DNA of 64,000 bases, taken from Neobacillus endophyticus (GTDB lineage: Bacteria > Bacillota > Bacilli > Bacillales > Cytobacillaceae). The position numbers were made by a program, and so were the translations under genes. Below the pieces are notes generated by a model. The model was not told the origin of the DNA. It was given only the letters and a program-made list of their open reading frames with translations, and searched no databases. Of this stretch, positions 27,017 through 36,410 are shown piece after piece. The stretch's first letter is position 1. Each line of letters begins with the position of its first letter. The stretch covers positions 5,042,001-5,106,000 of the forward strand of contig NZ_JABRWH010000001.1 of the NCBI RefSeq assembly GCF_013248975.1, read 5' to 3'.

Positions 27017-27767
27017 TACTTCCTTCCTGTATTGCTTGAATATAAATGTCGCCAAAGTTTTCTTCCTGCGCTGCATCAATTTCTTTTCGTTTCATGAGCT
27101 CTAATATGGCTAAGAATGTTACAACGATATGATCCTTTGCAGGATAAGGGAATAACTCATTAAAATTCTTTCTACCGCTAAATTGCTTTAATTCATCCAG
27201 TATTTCTGTCATTCTTTTCTCAATGGATATTTCCTGACGGGCAATTTTCGTTGTCATTGGTCGCTGCAATTTCTTTCTGCGCATCAGCTTTTGAAAAGCA
27301 GCCAACATATCATAAAGAGAAATATTTATGTCAGATTTGTTTGGATTTACTTCTTTTGTTACATCAGAAAGATCACTTGGTGGCTTTGTATACATCAAGC
27401 CACGTTCTTCCTCTAGTGACTTTAAATCATTTGCCGCTTCTTTGTATTTTCGATATTCGATTAATCGTTCCACTAGTTCGTCGCGGGGATCTTCCTCAAA
27501 GATCATTTCTGGATCCTCTTCATGATATTCTTCTTCGTGTTTCGGAAGCAGCATTTTGCTTTTTATCGCCAGCAGTGTTGCTGCCATCACCAAGTATTCA
27601 CTGGCAACATCAAGTTTAAGCTCATTCATTGTATGAATATACAATAGATATTGCTCGGTAATTTGGGCAACAGGGATATCGTATATATCGATTTCAAGCC
27701 GATTTATGAGATGAAGCAATAAATCCAACGGCCCTTCAAACGCATCAATTTTCACCTGATAAGGCAT
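26997..27767 (-). CDS. scpA: Segregation and condensation protein ScpA (kleisin)
   Basis: A 256-residue kleisin bridging the Smc heads. The N-terminus (VKIDAFEGPLDLLLHLINR) is the Smc-neck binding region and the C-terminal winged helix (FLAILELMKRKEI) contacts the Smc cap. An acidic centre (HEEEYHEEDPEMIFEEDPR) is typical. Ribosome site GGTGAGA. Confidence 0.95.
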   Translation of the reverse strand: MPYQVKIDAFEGPLDLLLHLINRLEIDIYDIPVAQITEQYLLYIHTMNELKLDVASEYLVMAATLLAIKSKMLLPKHEEEYHEEDPEMIFEEDPRDELVERLIEYRKYKEAANDLKSLEEERGLMYTKPPSDLSDVTKEVNPNKSDINISLYDMLAAFQKLMRRKKLQRPMTTKIARQEISIEKRMTEILDELKQFSGRKNFNELFPYPAKDHIVVTFLAILELMKRKEIDAAQEENFGDIYIQAIQEGSNAVGAH

Positions 27768-27907
27768 TAAATCTCACCAAAATTCTTGAAAAAATAAAAT
27801 TGTGATCATTCACAACGATATTACTAGTATAGTGGATTCGACTGGTGTTATCCAATAGAAAAATGCATTTAAGCGCTTTAAACACAAAAACATAATGATT
27901 GCCTTTA

Positions 27908-27935
27908 ACATGGGACAATATTTCAACATATGATA
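27908..27935 (+). promoter_or_regulatory. Candidate sigma-K promoter for the YjcZ-type gene
   Basis: AC (27908-27909), 17 bp, CATATGATA (27927-27935), which fits the sigma-K pattern AC-N16/17-CATANNNTA. Confidence 0.5.
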
Positions 27936-27973
27936 ACAGGGAAAAAAATAAAACAGTATAGGAGGAATTGAAT

Positions 27974-28075
27974 ATGTCTGATGGTGTAGGTTATGGCGGA
28001 TTCGGAAGCGGATTTGCGTTAATTGTCGTATTATTTATTTTATTGATAATTGTTGGTGCTGCATGGGTTTGGTAG
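27974..28075 (+). CDS. YjcZ-family sporulation peptide
   Basis: A 33-residue peptide with a glycine-rich start (MSDGVGYGGFGSGF) and one membrane-spanning helix (ALIVVLFILLIIVGAAWVW), the pattern of the YjcZ sporulation family. AGGAGGAATTGAAT lies before the ATG, and a candidate sigma-K promoter lies 40 bp upstream. Likely a spore or mother-cell membrane peptide. Confidence 0.9.
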   Translation: MSDGVGYGGFGSGFALIVVLFILLIIVGAAWVW

Positions 28076-28134
28076 GAAACCCAAAATCTAAGCCTAATGG
28101 TCTGCTCATGTAGACCTAAACATAATGGCATGGA

Positions 28135-28161
28135 GGTCCGTCATTTTTGACGGGCCTTTTG
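28135..28161 (+). terminator. Terminator of the YjcZ-type gene
   Basis: GGTCCGTCA / TGACGGGCC stem (one G-T pair) followed by TTTT. Confidence 0.75.
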
Positions 28162-28236
28162 AATGATTATGCTTTTCTTCAAACTTTTTCAACTAAGTAT
28201 GATAAACTTTACATATATTTAATAGGAGGGAACCAC

Positions 28237-28758
28237 TTGTATCCAACAGCATATCTTCAATATTTAGTCCATTTTCATGGAGATCGCGACTATTTTGAAT
28301 GCCACGAAATTCTTGAAGAGCATTGGAAAGAGAGTGACGCTGGCAACAAAGAATCCATATGGGTTGGTCTTATTCTACTGGCGGTATCCGCCTATCATCA
28401 TCGCCGCAACAATTTCAATGGAGCTGAAAGAACATTAGATAAAGCTATTTCTATCTTTTCTAGTAAGGAAAAGGATCTTCCTGATTTCGGTTTGGACGGA
28501 CACCAGCTTCTTCATCTATTAACAGAACGCCAAGCGGCTATCAAAGCCTCTGCTCCGTATGTTAGCATTCATTTACCCATCGTTGACTCAGTTTTATTGG
28601 AATTATGCAGGAATAATTGTGAGGCAGGAGGCTTTCCATGGGGCAGTCATAGTGATATGACAAATAGTCACATCGTTCATCGCCACAAATTGCGAGATCG
28701 TTCCGATGTAATTGCTGAAAGGAACAGAGCGTTACAGATAAAAAAAGGCAACGAATAG
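28237..28758 (+). CDS. ypuF: YpuF, DUF309 family protein
   Basis: A 173-residue protein whose N-terminal half is a DUF309 domain (HGDRDYFECHEILEEHW; about residues 12-95), a helical bundle with a conserved H..E..HE..E pattern suggestive of metal binding. The TTG at 28237 is chosen because AGGAGGG lies 6 nt upstream and the product then begins YPTAYLQYLVHFHG like other YpuF proteins. Function unknown. Adjacent to scpA/ribT as in B. subtilis. Confidence 0.85.
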   Translation: MYPTAYLQYLVHFHGDRDYFECHEILEEHWKESDAGNKESIWVGLILLAVSAYHHRRNNFNGAERTLDKAISIFSSKEKDLPDFGLDGHQLLHLLTERQAAIKASAPYVSIHLPIVDSVLLELCRNNCEAGGFPWGSHSDMTNSHIVHRHKLRDRSDVIAERNRALQIKKGNE

Positions 28759-28779
28759 ACATCCATTCGTTGCCTTTTA
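28743..28779. terminator. Bidirectional terminator between ypuF and ribT
   Basis: AAAAGGCAACGAAT / ATTCGTTGCCTTTT perfect stem, A- and T-flanked on both strands; it overlaps the ypuF stop codon and serves convergent ribT. Confidence 0.93.
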
Positions 28780-28788
28780 TTCAAAAAA

Positions 28789-29148
<360 letters not shown>

Positions 29149-29308
29149 TCATTATATGAAATAAACCAATCGATCTTCGGCTTAACAATAGTATATTTTT
29201 CTCCACTCATAGCGATTATAAACCATATTTCATTATATGTAGTTGAAAGATTATTGTTTCACTAATGACAATCATACAAAATTAATCAAGTTTCATCAAT
29301 GATAAATA

Positions 29309-29410
29309 TTATGACGAATGTTTTGGTACTATAAATATCCAATAGATCAGTCCCCATATTATCGAGAGGCCTAATAGAACACAAAATACAATCCAATTGC
29401 TTCTTTTCAT
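29309..29410 (-). CDS. Small single-pass membrane protein
   Basis: A 33-residue open frame: basic start (MKRSNW), one hydrophobic helix (IVFCVLLGLSIIWGLIYWIFIV) and a short tail (PKHSS). GGCGGAG lies 5 nt upstream of the ATG. It occupies most of the otherwise gene-free stretch between ribT and ypuA (29140-29608). I do not recognise a family. Composition and ribosome site support it as real. Confidence 0.6.
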   Translation of the reverse strand: MKRSNWIVFCVLLGLSIIWGLIYWIFIVPKHSS

Positions 29411-29608
29411 GTAAACTCCGCCCCCAATATCAATTTCCCCCGCTAACATTTTACACTAAATTACAAAACTAATCCATTTCCCATGTAGAACATAACATAT
29501 TTGCACTATGAAACTGTTAATTTGTTCTGTAATTTTCAAAGAATAGGTTATATTATATAAGGGCCCACTGTTTAATTAATAATCGGGCTGTAATAGAAGG
29601 AGGCTTTT

Positions 29609-30472
29609 ATGAAAAAGATACTCATCCTACTCATGGCGGCTATATTATTTATGAATCCTCTTAGGAGCTTTGCCGACATGGTTGAAGGTGATATGATTGT
29701 GACTTTAGGCGCTAATTTAACTGATACCCAGAAAAATAATCTTTTAGCTGAAATGAATGCTCCAAAAGACGTCCATATCGTAACTGTGACAAATCAGGAG
29801 GAACATCAATATTTAGGAAAGTATGTTGCAAATGCACTTATTGGCACAAAGGCCATATCGTCATCTGCCATTACGATTGCTCCAAAAGGTTCAGGGATTA
29901 CAGTAAAAACCAATAATATTACCTGGGTAACCAATGAAATGTATATTAATGCCTTGATTACTGCAGGTGTCAAGGATGCAAACATCTATATTACATCTCC
30001 AGTACCCGTTTCTGGTACGGCTGCTCTGACAGGTATTATTAAAGCTTACGAAATATCCGCCGATAAAACCATACCTGAAGCTGTCAAACAGGCAGCCAAT
30101 CAGGAAATGGTGGAAACCGCAAAGCTGGGTGATTCCATTGGTGATAAGAATGCAGCAGCTCTGATCGCAAAAGTAAAAGAAGAAATCGCCAAGAAAAAAC
30201 CGCAAAATGATGAAGAGTTGCGCCAAATTATTGAACAAGCAGCAAGCGATTTAAATGTTAAGCTTACAAATGATCAAATGCAAAGCTTAATGGACTTATT
30301 CAATAAATTAAAAAATCTTAACATCAACTGGAACCAAGTTAGCGATCAAATAAATAAAGCTCAGGATCGCATTTCAAAATTCCTTCAATCTGGAGAAGGA
30401 CAGGGATTTCTTGACAAAATCAAGAATTTTTTCATCTCTCTCATTGACTGGATTAAATCAATTTTCGCTTAA
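29609..30472 (+). CDS. ypuA: YpuA, secreted DUF1002 protein
   Basis: A 287-residue exported protein. Signal peptide (residues 1-22, ending SFADM), then a DUF1002 domain with the GTKAISSSAITI and VPVSGTAALTGIIKAYE motifs, and a helical C-terminus. Homologues are extracellular or envelope-associated and uncharacterised. AGAAGGAGG lies before the ATG. Upstream of lysA, convergent with it, as in B. subtilis. Confidence 0.9.
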   Translation: MKKILILLMAAILFMNPLRSFADMVEGDMIVTLGANLTDTQKNNLLAEMNAPKDVHIVTVTNQEEHQYLGKYVANALIGTKAISSSAITIAPKGSGITVKTNNITWVTNEMYINALITAGVKDANIYITSPVPVSGTAALTGIIKAYEISADKTIPEAVKQAANQEMVETAKLGDSIGDKNAAALIAKVKEEIAKKKPQNDEELRQIIEQAASDLNVKLTNDQMQSLMDLFNKLKNLNINWNQVSDQINKAQDRISKFLQSGEGQGFLDKIKNFFISLIDWIKSIFA

Positions 30473-30562
30473 ATAAAACACGCCTATAGTCAGTCATATA
30501 GGGCGAAAAACTGAGGTGTAGTAACCTTATGTTAAATAGGAAAATTAACTTTTCTTATCCGC

Positions 30563-30605
30563 AAAAAATAACGCTGCCAGCTATTTATCGGCAGCGTTAT
30601 TTTTC
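30563..30605. terminator. Bidirectional terminator between ypuA and lysA
   Basis: AAAAATAACGCTGCC / GGCAGCGTTATTTTT, 15-bp perfect stem serving both convergent genes. Confidence 0.95.
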
Positions 30606-30637
30606 GTTTATAAAAATCTAGGGTCACCCAGGCCCTT

Positions 30638-31942
30638 CTATTTCAAAGGCAAATCAAGTCTTAACAAGTCCTCATATGTCTCACGTTTTACGACAAGTGT
30701 GGCTTTTCCATTTTCCACAAAAACGACCGGCGGTCTTGGAATGCGATTATAATTGTTAGCCATTGAGTAACCGTAAGCCCCTGTGCAAAAAACCGCCAAA
30801 ATGTCTTCTTCCCCTGCATCCGGAAGAGGTAAATCCCAAATTAGCATATCTCCTGATTCACAGCATTTCCCTGCAATGGAAACTGTTTCTTTTGCTTGAG
30901 CTAATGGCTTATTGGCCAATACTGCTTCATATTTCGCATGGTACAATGCAGGTCGAATATTATCGCTCATCCCGCCATCAACCGCCAAATATTTTCGGAC
31001 GCCAGGCACCTCTTTGGAAGACCCGACCTGGTACAAAGTAATACCAGCATCCCCTACCAGCGAACGTCCTGGTTCGATCCAAATTTCCGGCATAGATAGT
31101 GAATATTCAACAGTTAAGGTTTTTACTTGTTTAATTATTTCACTTACATATTGAGATGGAGGTATAGGTTCATCCTCTTTTGTATAACGAATTCCAAAAC
31201 CTCCACCTAAGTTTAGTACTTTTGCCTCAAATGAATACGTTTCTTTCCATTCAGCCAATTTTCCAATCAATTTCTGAGCCGCTAAAATAAATCCGGTTGT
31301 TTCAAATATTTGCGATCCTATGTGGCAGTGAATACCCAAGACAGAAAAATGGTCAAATTGTAGAACAGCTGCCAAAGCATCCCCCGCTTGTCCATTTTGC
31401 AGGTCAAATCCAAATTTCGAATCTTCCTGCCCGGTTAAAATGTAGTCATGTGTGTGTGCTTCAATTCCCGGAGTAACACGTAACAATATGTTTACAGAAG
31501 AATTCTTCTCCAGGCAGATAGTTTTGAGTAATTCCAATTCAAAAAAATTATCAATGACAATACAGCCAATTTGATGTTCCAATGCCATTTCCAGTTCGAC
31601 CCTGCTTTTATTATTACCGTGAAAATGAATTCTTTCAGGTGGGAATCCGGCTTTTATGGCAGTAAACAATTCTCCGCCTGACACCACATCAAGTGACAAT
31701 CCTTCTTCTTCAGCGAGCTGTACCATGGCCACGGTAGAAAATGCTTTACTAGCGTATGCCACTTGTGACTTTATGTTTTGTTCTTCAAAGGTCTGTTTAA
31801 ATCCACGAGCTCTTTCCCTAATCAGTGCGACATCATAGACGTACAAGGGAGTACCAAACTCTCTCGTTAATTCAACGGCATCTACACCGCCGACTTCTAA
31901 ATTGCCATTTTTATTTACACCAGTTGTACCGTAAAAATACAT
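30638..31942 (-). CDS. lysA: Diaminopimelate decarboxylase
   Basis: A 434-residue PLP enzyme making lysine from meso-diaminopimelate, the last step of lysine synthesis. Visible are the PLP lysine region (QVAYASKAFS), HCHIGSQ, LGGGFGI, EPGRSLVGD and the partner active-site cysteine (CESGD). The ATG at 31940-31942 follows GAGAGGGAAGGG and aligns with known LysA starts (MYFYGTTGVNKNG); the longer frame is rejected. Confidence 0.96.
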   Translation of the reverse strand: MYFYGTTGVNKNGNLEVGGVDAVELTREFGTPLYVYDVALIRERARGFKQTFEEQNIKSQVAYASKAFSTVAMVQLAEEEGLSLDVVSGGELFTAIKAGFPPERIHFHGNNKSRVELEMALEHQIGCIVIDNFFELELLKTICLEKNSSVNILLRVTPGIEAHTHDYILTGQEDSKFGFDLQNGQAGDALAAVLQFDHFSVLGIHCHIGSQIFETTGFILAAQKLIGKLAEWKETYSFEAKVLNLGGGFGIRYTKEDEPIPPSQYVSEIIKQVKTLTVEYSLSMPEIWIEPGRSLVGDAGITLYQVGSSKEVPGVRKYLAVDGGMSDNIRPALYHAKYEAVLANKPLAQAKETVSIAGKCCESGDMLIWDLPLPDAGEEDILAVFCTGAYGYSMANNYNRIPRPPVVFVENGKATLVVKRETYEDLLRLDLPLK

Positions 31943-31999
31943 ACCCTTCCCTCTCTCCATCCGACTCACTATATTCTATTCAGTCATTGTTAAAAAATA

Positions 32000-32038
32000 A
32001 TAAACAAATAGACAGAATCCAATTGAGATACTGCCTAT
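32000..32038 (-). terminator. Probable terminator of the spoVA operon
   Basis: ATAGGCAG / CTGTCTAT stem (one G-T pair), 15-nt loop, TTTGTTTATT tail on the minus strand. Confidence 0.55.
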
Positions 32039-32116
32039 TTATCCTCTTTATCGCTTTATTTAATTAAACCAACTTTAGCATAATTATTTGAATTCTGCAA
32101 TTTTTTCTTCATCGTT

Positions 32117-33598
32117 TCAATTATCGGGTGATTGACGGTAACGGTTTCTTGGATGAACAATACTTGGGCGCAGCATCGACCCAGGAATGGCCCGACGGAA
32201 AAGAATTTGCATGAATCCTTTTGGTTCAAAAGGAAGAAACGGCCATAAATATGGGGTGTTAAGCGCACGTGTATTAACAAGAAATAGAAAAAATAACGTA
32301 GTTCCAATAACAAAGCCCGGCGTATGAAAAAGGGCAACAATGATCATCAGTAACATTCTGGCAATTTTATTTGCCACACTTAATTCATAGCTGGGAGTTG
32401 TAAACGTTCCAATCCCCGCAACTGCAACATAAAGAATGACTTCAGGTGTAAACAGTCCAACAGCGATGGCTATTTGACCAATTAGTACTGCAGCAATTAA
32501 GCCCATTGCAGTGGACAGAGGAGTTGGTGTATGTATAGCGGCCATACGCAGAAACTCAATCCCAAAGTCCCCTAAAAACAATTGAACTACAGTTGGAATA
32601 TGTGTCGTTTTGTTCGGACCGATAAATGACAGTTTATCGGGCAGCAATGAGGGCTCCAATACGAATAATAACCATAATGGCAGTAAAATGATCGATGTTA
32701 AAACCCCTAAAAACCGTGTCCAGCGGACAAATGTCCCTAATGGCGGAGATTCACGGAATTCTTCCGCATGCTGAACATGGTGGAAATAGGTGGTTGGTGT
32801 AATAATGACACTTGGTGAGGTATCGCAATATATGACCACGTGTCCCTCTAAAATATGAGCCGCCGCTACATCCGCTCTTTCCGTATATCTGACAAGCGGG
32901 AATGGATTCCACCCCTGATTGATAAGAAACTCTTCAATCGTTTTGTCAGCCATAGGAAGTCCGTCAATATCCATTTCTTTTAATTCTTTTCTTAGGATAT
33001 TAATCAAATCCGGATCTGCAATATCTTCAATGTATCCTAAAGCTACGTCTGATTTTGAACGTTTTCCAACCCTGATCATTTCAAAGCGAAGACGTTCATC
33101 ACGGATTCTCCTCCTAGTTAATGCGGTATTTAAAATAATATTTTCAACAAACCCGTCCCTTGCACCGCGGACAACTTTTTCTGTATCAGGTTCTTGAGGG
33201 GAGCGGGTTGGATAACTTCTTACATCAATAATGAAGGCTTTGTTCTCACCATCCACTACTATTCCGGCAAGACCTGACAAAACTTTGTCAATCATATAAT
33301 CAAGTTGATTATTTTGTTCAACCGAATAATTGACAAGTCTATTTTCGATAATTTTAAATACATCTGATCCCAATTTTTCATGGTCATTAATTTCTACTAG
33401 TTCTTCTAGTAGGTGTGTAATTAAAAGCGAATCACATAAGCCGCTTACACAGTATAAATGAACATCTTTTCCCAGGATTTTTAATTTTCTATAATTCAAG
33501 TCAAAGCTAACTCCAAGTCCAACCCGTTGTTTCATATAATTTTCTACTTCATGAACCGATAGCGGGATTGGCCATTTCTGGTCTTTAATATTTGTCAT
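32117..33598 (-). CDS. spoVAF: Spore germination protein SpoVAF
   Basis: A 493-residue GerA-type membrane protein: a cytosolic/inner domain (1-285) with [21 protein letters not shown] and [14 protein letters not shown] motifs, then about five membrane segments (300-460). In B. subtilis it forms part of the germinosome and modulates dipicolinate release. The ATG at 33596-33598 has AAAGGAG 8 nt upstream. It overlaps spoVAEa by 14 nt. Confidence 0.95.
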   Translation of the reverse strand: MTNIKDQKWPIPLSVHEVENYMKQRVGLGVSFDLNYRKLKILGKDVHLYCVSGLCDSLLITHLLEELVEINDHEKLGSDVFKIIENRLVNYSVEQNNQLDYMIDKVLSGLAGIVVDGENKAFIIDVRSYPTRSPQEPDTEKVVRGARDGFVENIILNTALTRRRIRDERLRFEMIRVGKRSKSDVALGYIEDIADPDLINILRKELKEMDIDGLPMADKTIEEFLINQGWNPFPLVRYTERADVAAAHILEGHVVIYCDTSPSVIITPTTYFHHVQHAEEFRESPPLGTFVRWTRFLGVLTSIILLPLWLLFVLEPSLLPDKLSFIGPNKTTHIPTVVQLFLGDFGIEFLRMAAIHTPTPLSTAMGLIAAVLIGQIAIAVGLFTPEVILYVAVAGIGTFTTPSYELSVANKIARMLLMIIVALFHTPGFVIGTTLFFLFLVNTRALNTPYLWPFLPFEPKGFMQILFRRAIPGSMLRPSIVHPRNRYRQSPDN

Positions 33599-34160
33599 AA
33601 AAGCCGCTCCTTTCAAGTATAAGTTCGATTGCCTTTCCTGTTATTGGCGAACCAAATTTATACGAATCATGTCTTGCCATTTTACCAACATCTCCAATTC
33701 CAACAATTATGGGCACATTTAACTCATCTAGACAGTAGACTGTATCTCCATTTATTCTCCCAATTTCGTGTTCAGGTATACCAAATTTATCTACTCCATA
33801 CGGTGTCAATTCTCCATCTCTGTCAATGCACACATCTACCCTTGTCCATTCTTCATGTTTTGATTTCGCTGCAACGGCCACAATCCCAAGTACTTCAATG
33901 TCTTGGTGCCGGGCAACATATTTAAGTGCGGTTTCTCCAGCTCCTTCACCAATGATTCCGCTATCATCAAACATCACAAGCACAGGATCATTTGCCGCTT
34001 TTTTTATTAATTTCACAATCTCCTGACCTGTTAATTTGGACGGATTTCCTTGCGACTGAGAAATACATCGCCCGCCAATTTTTTTTGCAATTTGCTGCAA
34101 AACTCTTTTTGTATATTCATCACCGTCTGTTACTAAAATGACACGTCTTGGATTGTTCAT
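33585..34160 (-). CDS. spoVAEA: Stage V sporulation protein AE (SpoVAEa)
   Basis: A 191-residue soluble protein of the SpoVAEa family, with the [19 protein letters not shown] start and [16 protein letters not shown] motif. It lies directly behind spoVAB, whereas in B. subtilis spoVAC, AD and AEb intervene. AAAGGAC lies upstream of the ATG. Confidence 0.93.
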   Translation of the reverse strand: MNNPRRVILVTDGDEYTKRVLQQIAKKIGGRCISQSQGNPSKLTGQEIVKLIKKAANDPVLVMFDDSGIIGEGAGETALKYVARHQDIEVLGIVAVAAKSKHEEWTRVDVCIDRDGELTPYGVDKFGIPEHEIGRINGDTVYCLDELNVPIIVGIGDVGKMARHDSYKFGSPITGKAIELILERSGFYDKY

Positions 34161-34175
34161 ACTTTGATGTCCTTT

Positions 34176-34598
34176 CTAATGATGAACAAAATATACCCAC
34201 TGAAAAATGGAACCAATCATTTTCCCCAGTACAATGGCCATTATTAAAATGACAATTTCGCCATCCAAGCGAATTCTTTTGGCTAGAATAGGAAAAACAT
34301 TCAATGCTTCGGTAAGTCCTGCCGCTAACATCCCTACAAAAACACCGCCTGTTAAGCCTAAAGGAATTAAAAAATAGGCAGAGATCCCTATTTCTGGATC
34401 CCGCAAACTTGCAATGACACCTGAAAAGGCTCCAATGACAACAGCCCATTCATATTGTCGAATCATTTTCATGGTTTTGGAAAGCTGCGTCAGCCTAGGG
34501 ATAATACCAAGTACCGTAAGAAAAGCAACAAACCCCGAACCAACGGCTAATCCGCTTGCCAGTCCTACAAATAAAACAATAAGAATTTTAATCGTCAT
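34176..34598 (-). CDS. spoVAB: Stage V sporulation protein AB
   Basis: A 140-residue membrane protein with about four segments, of the SpoVAB family (GLASGLAVGSGFVAFLTVLGIIPRL start). Its ATG overlaps the spoVAA stop (11 nt) and has no clear ribosome site, so translation is probably coupled. Confidence 0.93.
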   Translation of the reverse strand: MTIKILIVLFVGLASGLAVGSGFVAFLTVLGIIPRLTQLSKTMKMIRQYEWAVVIGAFSGVIASLRDPEIGISAYFLIPLGLTGGVFVGMLAAGLTEALNVFPILAKRIRLDGEIVILIMAIVLGKMIGSIFQWVYFVHH

Positions 34599-35208
34599 AA
34601 ACTTTTTTCATACTTTCTTTATTTTCGTGTAAAATCACATAATTATCCAAATCCATCTGATAATTAAACATTTCCACTTCCAATGGGCTTGGTTCATCAT
34701 TAATACGTTTCTTAAAAACGTGATTAAAAAATAAAATCATACCTAATCCTAATCCAACTGAATAAGGAATTTGAAATAACAGCGGCTTTGCAGCCTTCTC
34801 TCCCGTGATAATGGTATAAATTTTTTCCTGGACGCTTTGCATACTTACATCATCGTGAAAGTTCATTAATGTCATGGCCGAACCAAAAAATAATAGAAAC
34901 CAAATTAAAAGAAAAAAAGGAATAGATACTCCTTTTTGCTTTGTCATTACTTCAACGATTGTTTGCGCAGGACCGATTGTTTGAACCTCTATTTCCCCAA
35001 ATCTTTCTGTAATTAACTGTATGACTTTCATTACATCAATTACTACGATATTTCCATCCGCATCCGTTAATCGATGGACATGGATTTCTTTTAACATTGG
35101 GAGGACCGTTTCTGGGGCAATAATTTGGGCGACATCCTTTAAACAAACATTTTCCTTTGGCCGGGATTGAACACGATGCCGCATGCGGAGGTAGATTGTT
35201 TTTTCCAA
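34588..35208 (-). CDS. spoVAA: Stage V sporulation protein AA
   Basis: A 206-residue protein: soluble N-terminal part (RMRHRV start, two-domain fold, residues 1-90), two membrane segments (about 98-115 and 145-162) and the conserved tail NEEPSPLEVEMFNYQ-type sequence (here NDEPSPLEVEMFNYQ). The TTG at 35206-35208 is preferred: GGGAAG lies 8 nt upstream and the product then aligns with known SpoVAA starts. An ATG six codons upstream remains possible. First gene of the operon. Confidence 0.9.
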   Translation of the reverse strand: MEKTIYLRMRHRVQSRPKENVCLKDVAQIIAPETVLPMLKEIHVHRLTDADGNIVVIDVMKVIQLITERFGEIEVQTIGPAQTIVEVMTKQKGVSIPFFLLIWFLLFFGSAMTLMNFHDDVSMQSVQEKIYTIITGEKAAKPLLFQIPYSVGLGLGMILFFNHVFKKRINDEPSPLEVEMFNYQMDLDNYVILHENKESMKKVYDD

Positions 35209-35244
35209 AACATTCACTTCCCACATAATGTTTTTTCTTTTCAA

Positions 35245-35274
35245 TAGTATGTGTAATTTGTTATTTTTAATGAA
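35245..35274 (-). promoter_or_regulatory. Candidate sigma-G promoter of the spoVA operon
   Basis: TTCATT, 17 bp, CATACTA on the minus strand. The -10 fits CATnnTA; the -35 is a 4/6 match to TGMATA. Sigma-G control of spoVA is known in B. subtilis. Confidence 0.5.
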
Positions 35275-35290
35275 ATAATTTTGCGAATAA

Positions 35291-35436
35291 ATAAAGAAAA
35301 CTCGCCGACTGGCGAGCCGTTAGGGCGAGCCGTTAGGGCGAAGACAGAGGCGTAGTTCGCGAAAAGCACAACTTTTCGACTGGAAACTAATACTCACGAA
35401 GCACTCCTTAGTGCACTTATGCCTGATAGGAAAGTT
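35291..35436 (+). repeat. Dispersed intergenic repeat, copy C (with 13-bp duplication)
   Basis: Begins ATAAAGAAAACTCGCC, with the CTCGCC-GACT-GGCGAG hairpin, and ends TGCCTGATAGGAAAGTT. A perfect tandem duplication of GGCGAGCCGTTAG (35311-35336) is unique to this copy. The spoVAA-sigF gap (35209-35639) contains no credible gene, only this element, the next one and flanking signals. Confidence 0.9.
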
Positions 35437-35459
35437 GTACGGCTAAGAAAAGCATAAAC

Positions 35460-35600
35460 ACCTTGTTCAACGGCGTATGGGATGGACTCCAACTAGGATC
35501 AAGAAAACTCGAAGAGCGTTAGCGTTTTCGTACTTGACTTATCATAGGGCGGAGGACACTAACCGCTTGGGCGTTTTCGCTAAACAATTTTCAAAGTTAA
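35460..35600 (+). repeat. Probable second-type intergenic repeat element
   Basis: A structured non-coding stretch containing ATCAAGAAAACTCGAAGAGC, GCGTTAGCGTTTTCGTACTT, CATAGGGCGGAGGACACTAA and CGCTTGGGCG. It starts with AGAAAACTCG like the copy A-D family but is otherwise different. Only one copy is in the window, so repetition is inferred from its resemblance to intergenic repeats of related genomes. The short frame across it has no ribosome site. Confidence 0.45.
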
Positions 35601-35624
35601 AATCAATACTTTCTTTATTTATGA

Positions 35625-35661
35625 GAAAGACCGTATGGATTAAATATCCATACGGTCTTTC
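35625..35661 (-). terminator. Terminator of the spoIIA operon
   Basis: GAAAGACCGTATGGAT / ATCCATACGGTCTTTC, a 16-bp stem that overlaps the last codons of sigF. Confidence 0.88.
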
Positions 35662-36398
35662 ATTTGCTGTAAAATTTTTTTCTCCAGCCTGGAAACTTGA
35701 ACTTGGGAAATACCAAGCCTTAAAGCTACTTCTGTTTGGGTTTGATCTTTATAATATCTTAAATATACGATAAGCCTTTCACGTTCATCAAGTTCTAATA
35801 TTGCTTCTTTTAGTGCTATTTTATCAAACCATTTCCCTTCATTTCCATCATCAATCTGATCAAGCAGGGTAATCGGGTCGCCATCATTTTCATAAACAGT
35901 TTCATGAATGGATGAAGGCGCCCTTCCTGCCTCTTGAGCAAGAATGACATCCTCCGGAGATAATTCAAGATATTCAGCAATTTCATTAACTGTTGGTATT
36001 CGACCAAGCGTTTTCGATAACTCGTCTTTCGCCTTGCGAATTCGGTTCCCCATTTCTTTCAAGGATCGGCTGACCTTAACTGTTCCATCGTCACGAATAA
36101 ATCGTTGAATTTCACCGATAATCATGGGTACAGCATAGGTGGAAAATTTGACATCATATGAAAGATCAAACTTATCCACTGATTTCAATAACCCAATACA
36201 GCCGATTTGGAACAAGTCATCAGGGTCATAACCACGATTAAGAAACCGTTGAACAACAGACCATACAAGGCGCATATTTTTCTCAACAATTAGATCCCTT
36301 GCTTCTTGATCTCCTTCCTGACTCTTCTTAATTAGCTCCTTGACCTCGTGATCTTTTAAATACGCTTGATTTTTATCGTTCTTGACCTCCACATCCAT
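35640..36398 (-). CDS. sigF: RNA polymerase sigma-F factor
   Basis: A 252-residue sigma factor, first forespore-specific regulator of sporulation. Region 2 (VWSVVQRFLNRGYDPDDLFQIGCIGLLKS-type), region 3 and region 4 helix-turn-helix (QTEVALRLGISQVQVSRLEKKI) are complete. ATG at 36396-36398 has AAGGAG 8 nt upstream. Third gene of spoIIAA-AB-sigF; SpoIIAB holds it inactive until SpoIIAA is dephosphorylated. Confidence 0.97.
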   Translation of the reverse strand: MDVEVKNDKNQAYLKDHEVKELIKKSQEGDQEARDLIVEKNMRLVWSVVQRFLNRGYDPDDLFQIGCIGLLKSVDKFDLSYDVKFSTYAVPMIIGEIQRFIRDDGTVKVSRSLKEMGNRIRKAKDELSKTLGRIPTVNEIAEYLELSPEDVILAQEAGRAPSSIHETVYENDGDPITLLDQIDDGNEGKWFDKIALKEAILELDERERLIVYLRYYKDQTQTEVALRLGISQVQVSRLEKKILQQMKDRMDI

Positions 36399-36410
36399 TG
36401 GCAAGTCTCC

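Noticed and set aside
28099..28116. GGTCT / AGACC small hairpin after the YjcZ-type gene
   Set aside because: No T tract; the following GGTCCGTCA hairpin is the terminator.
35477..35773. 98-codon plus-strand frame across the second repeat and antisense to sigF
   Set aside because: No ribosome site, runs over repeat DNA and into the sigF 3' end; translation of repeats gives such frames by chance.
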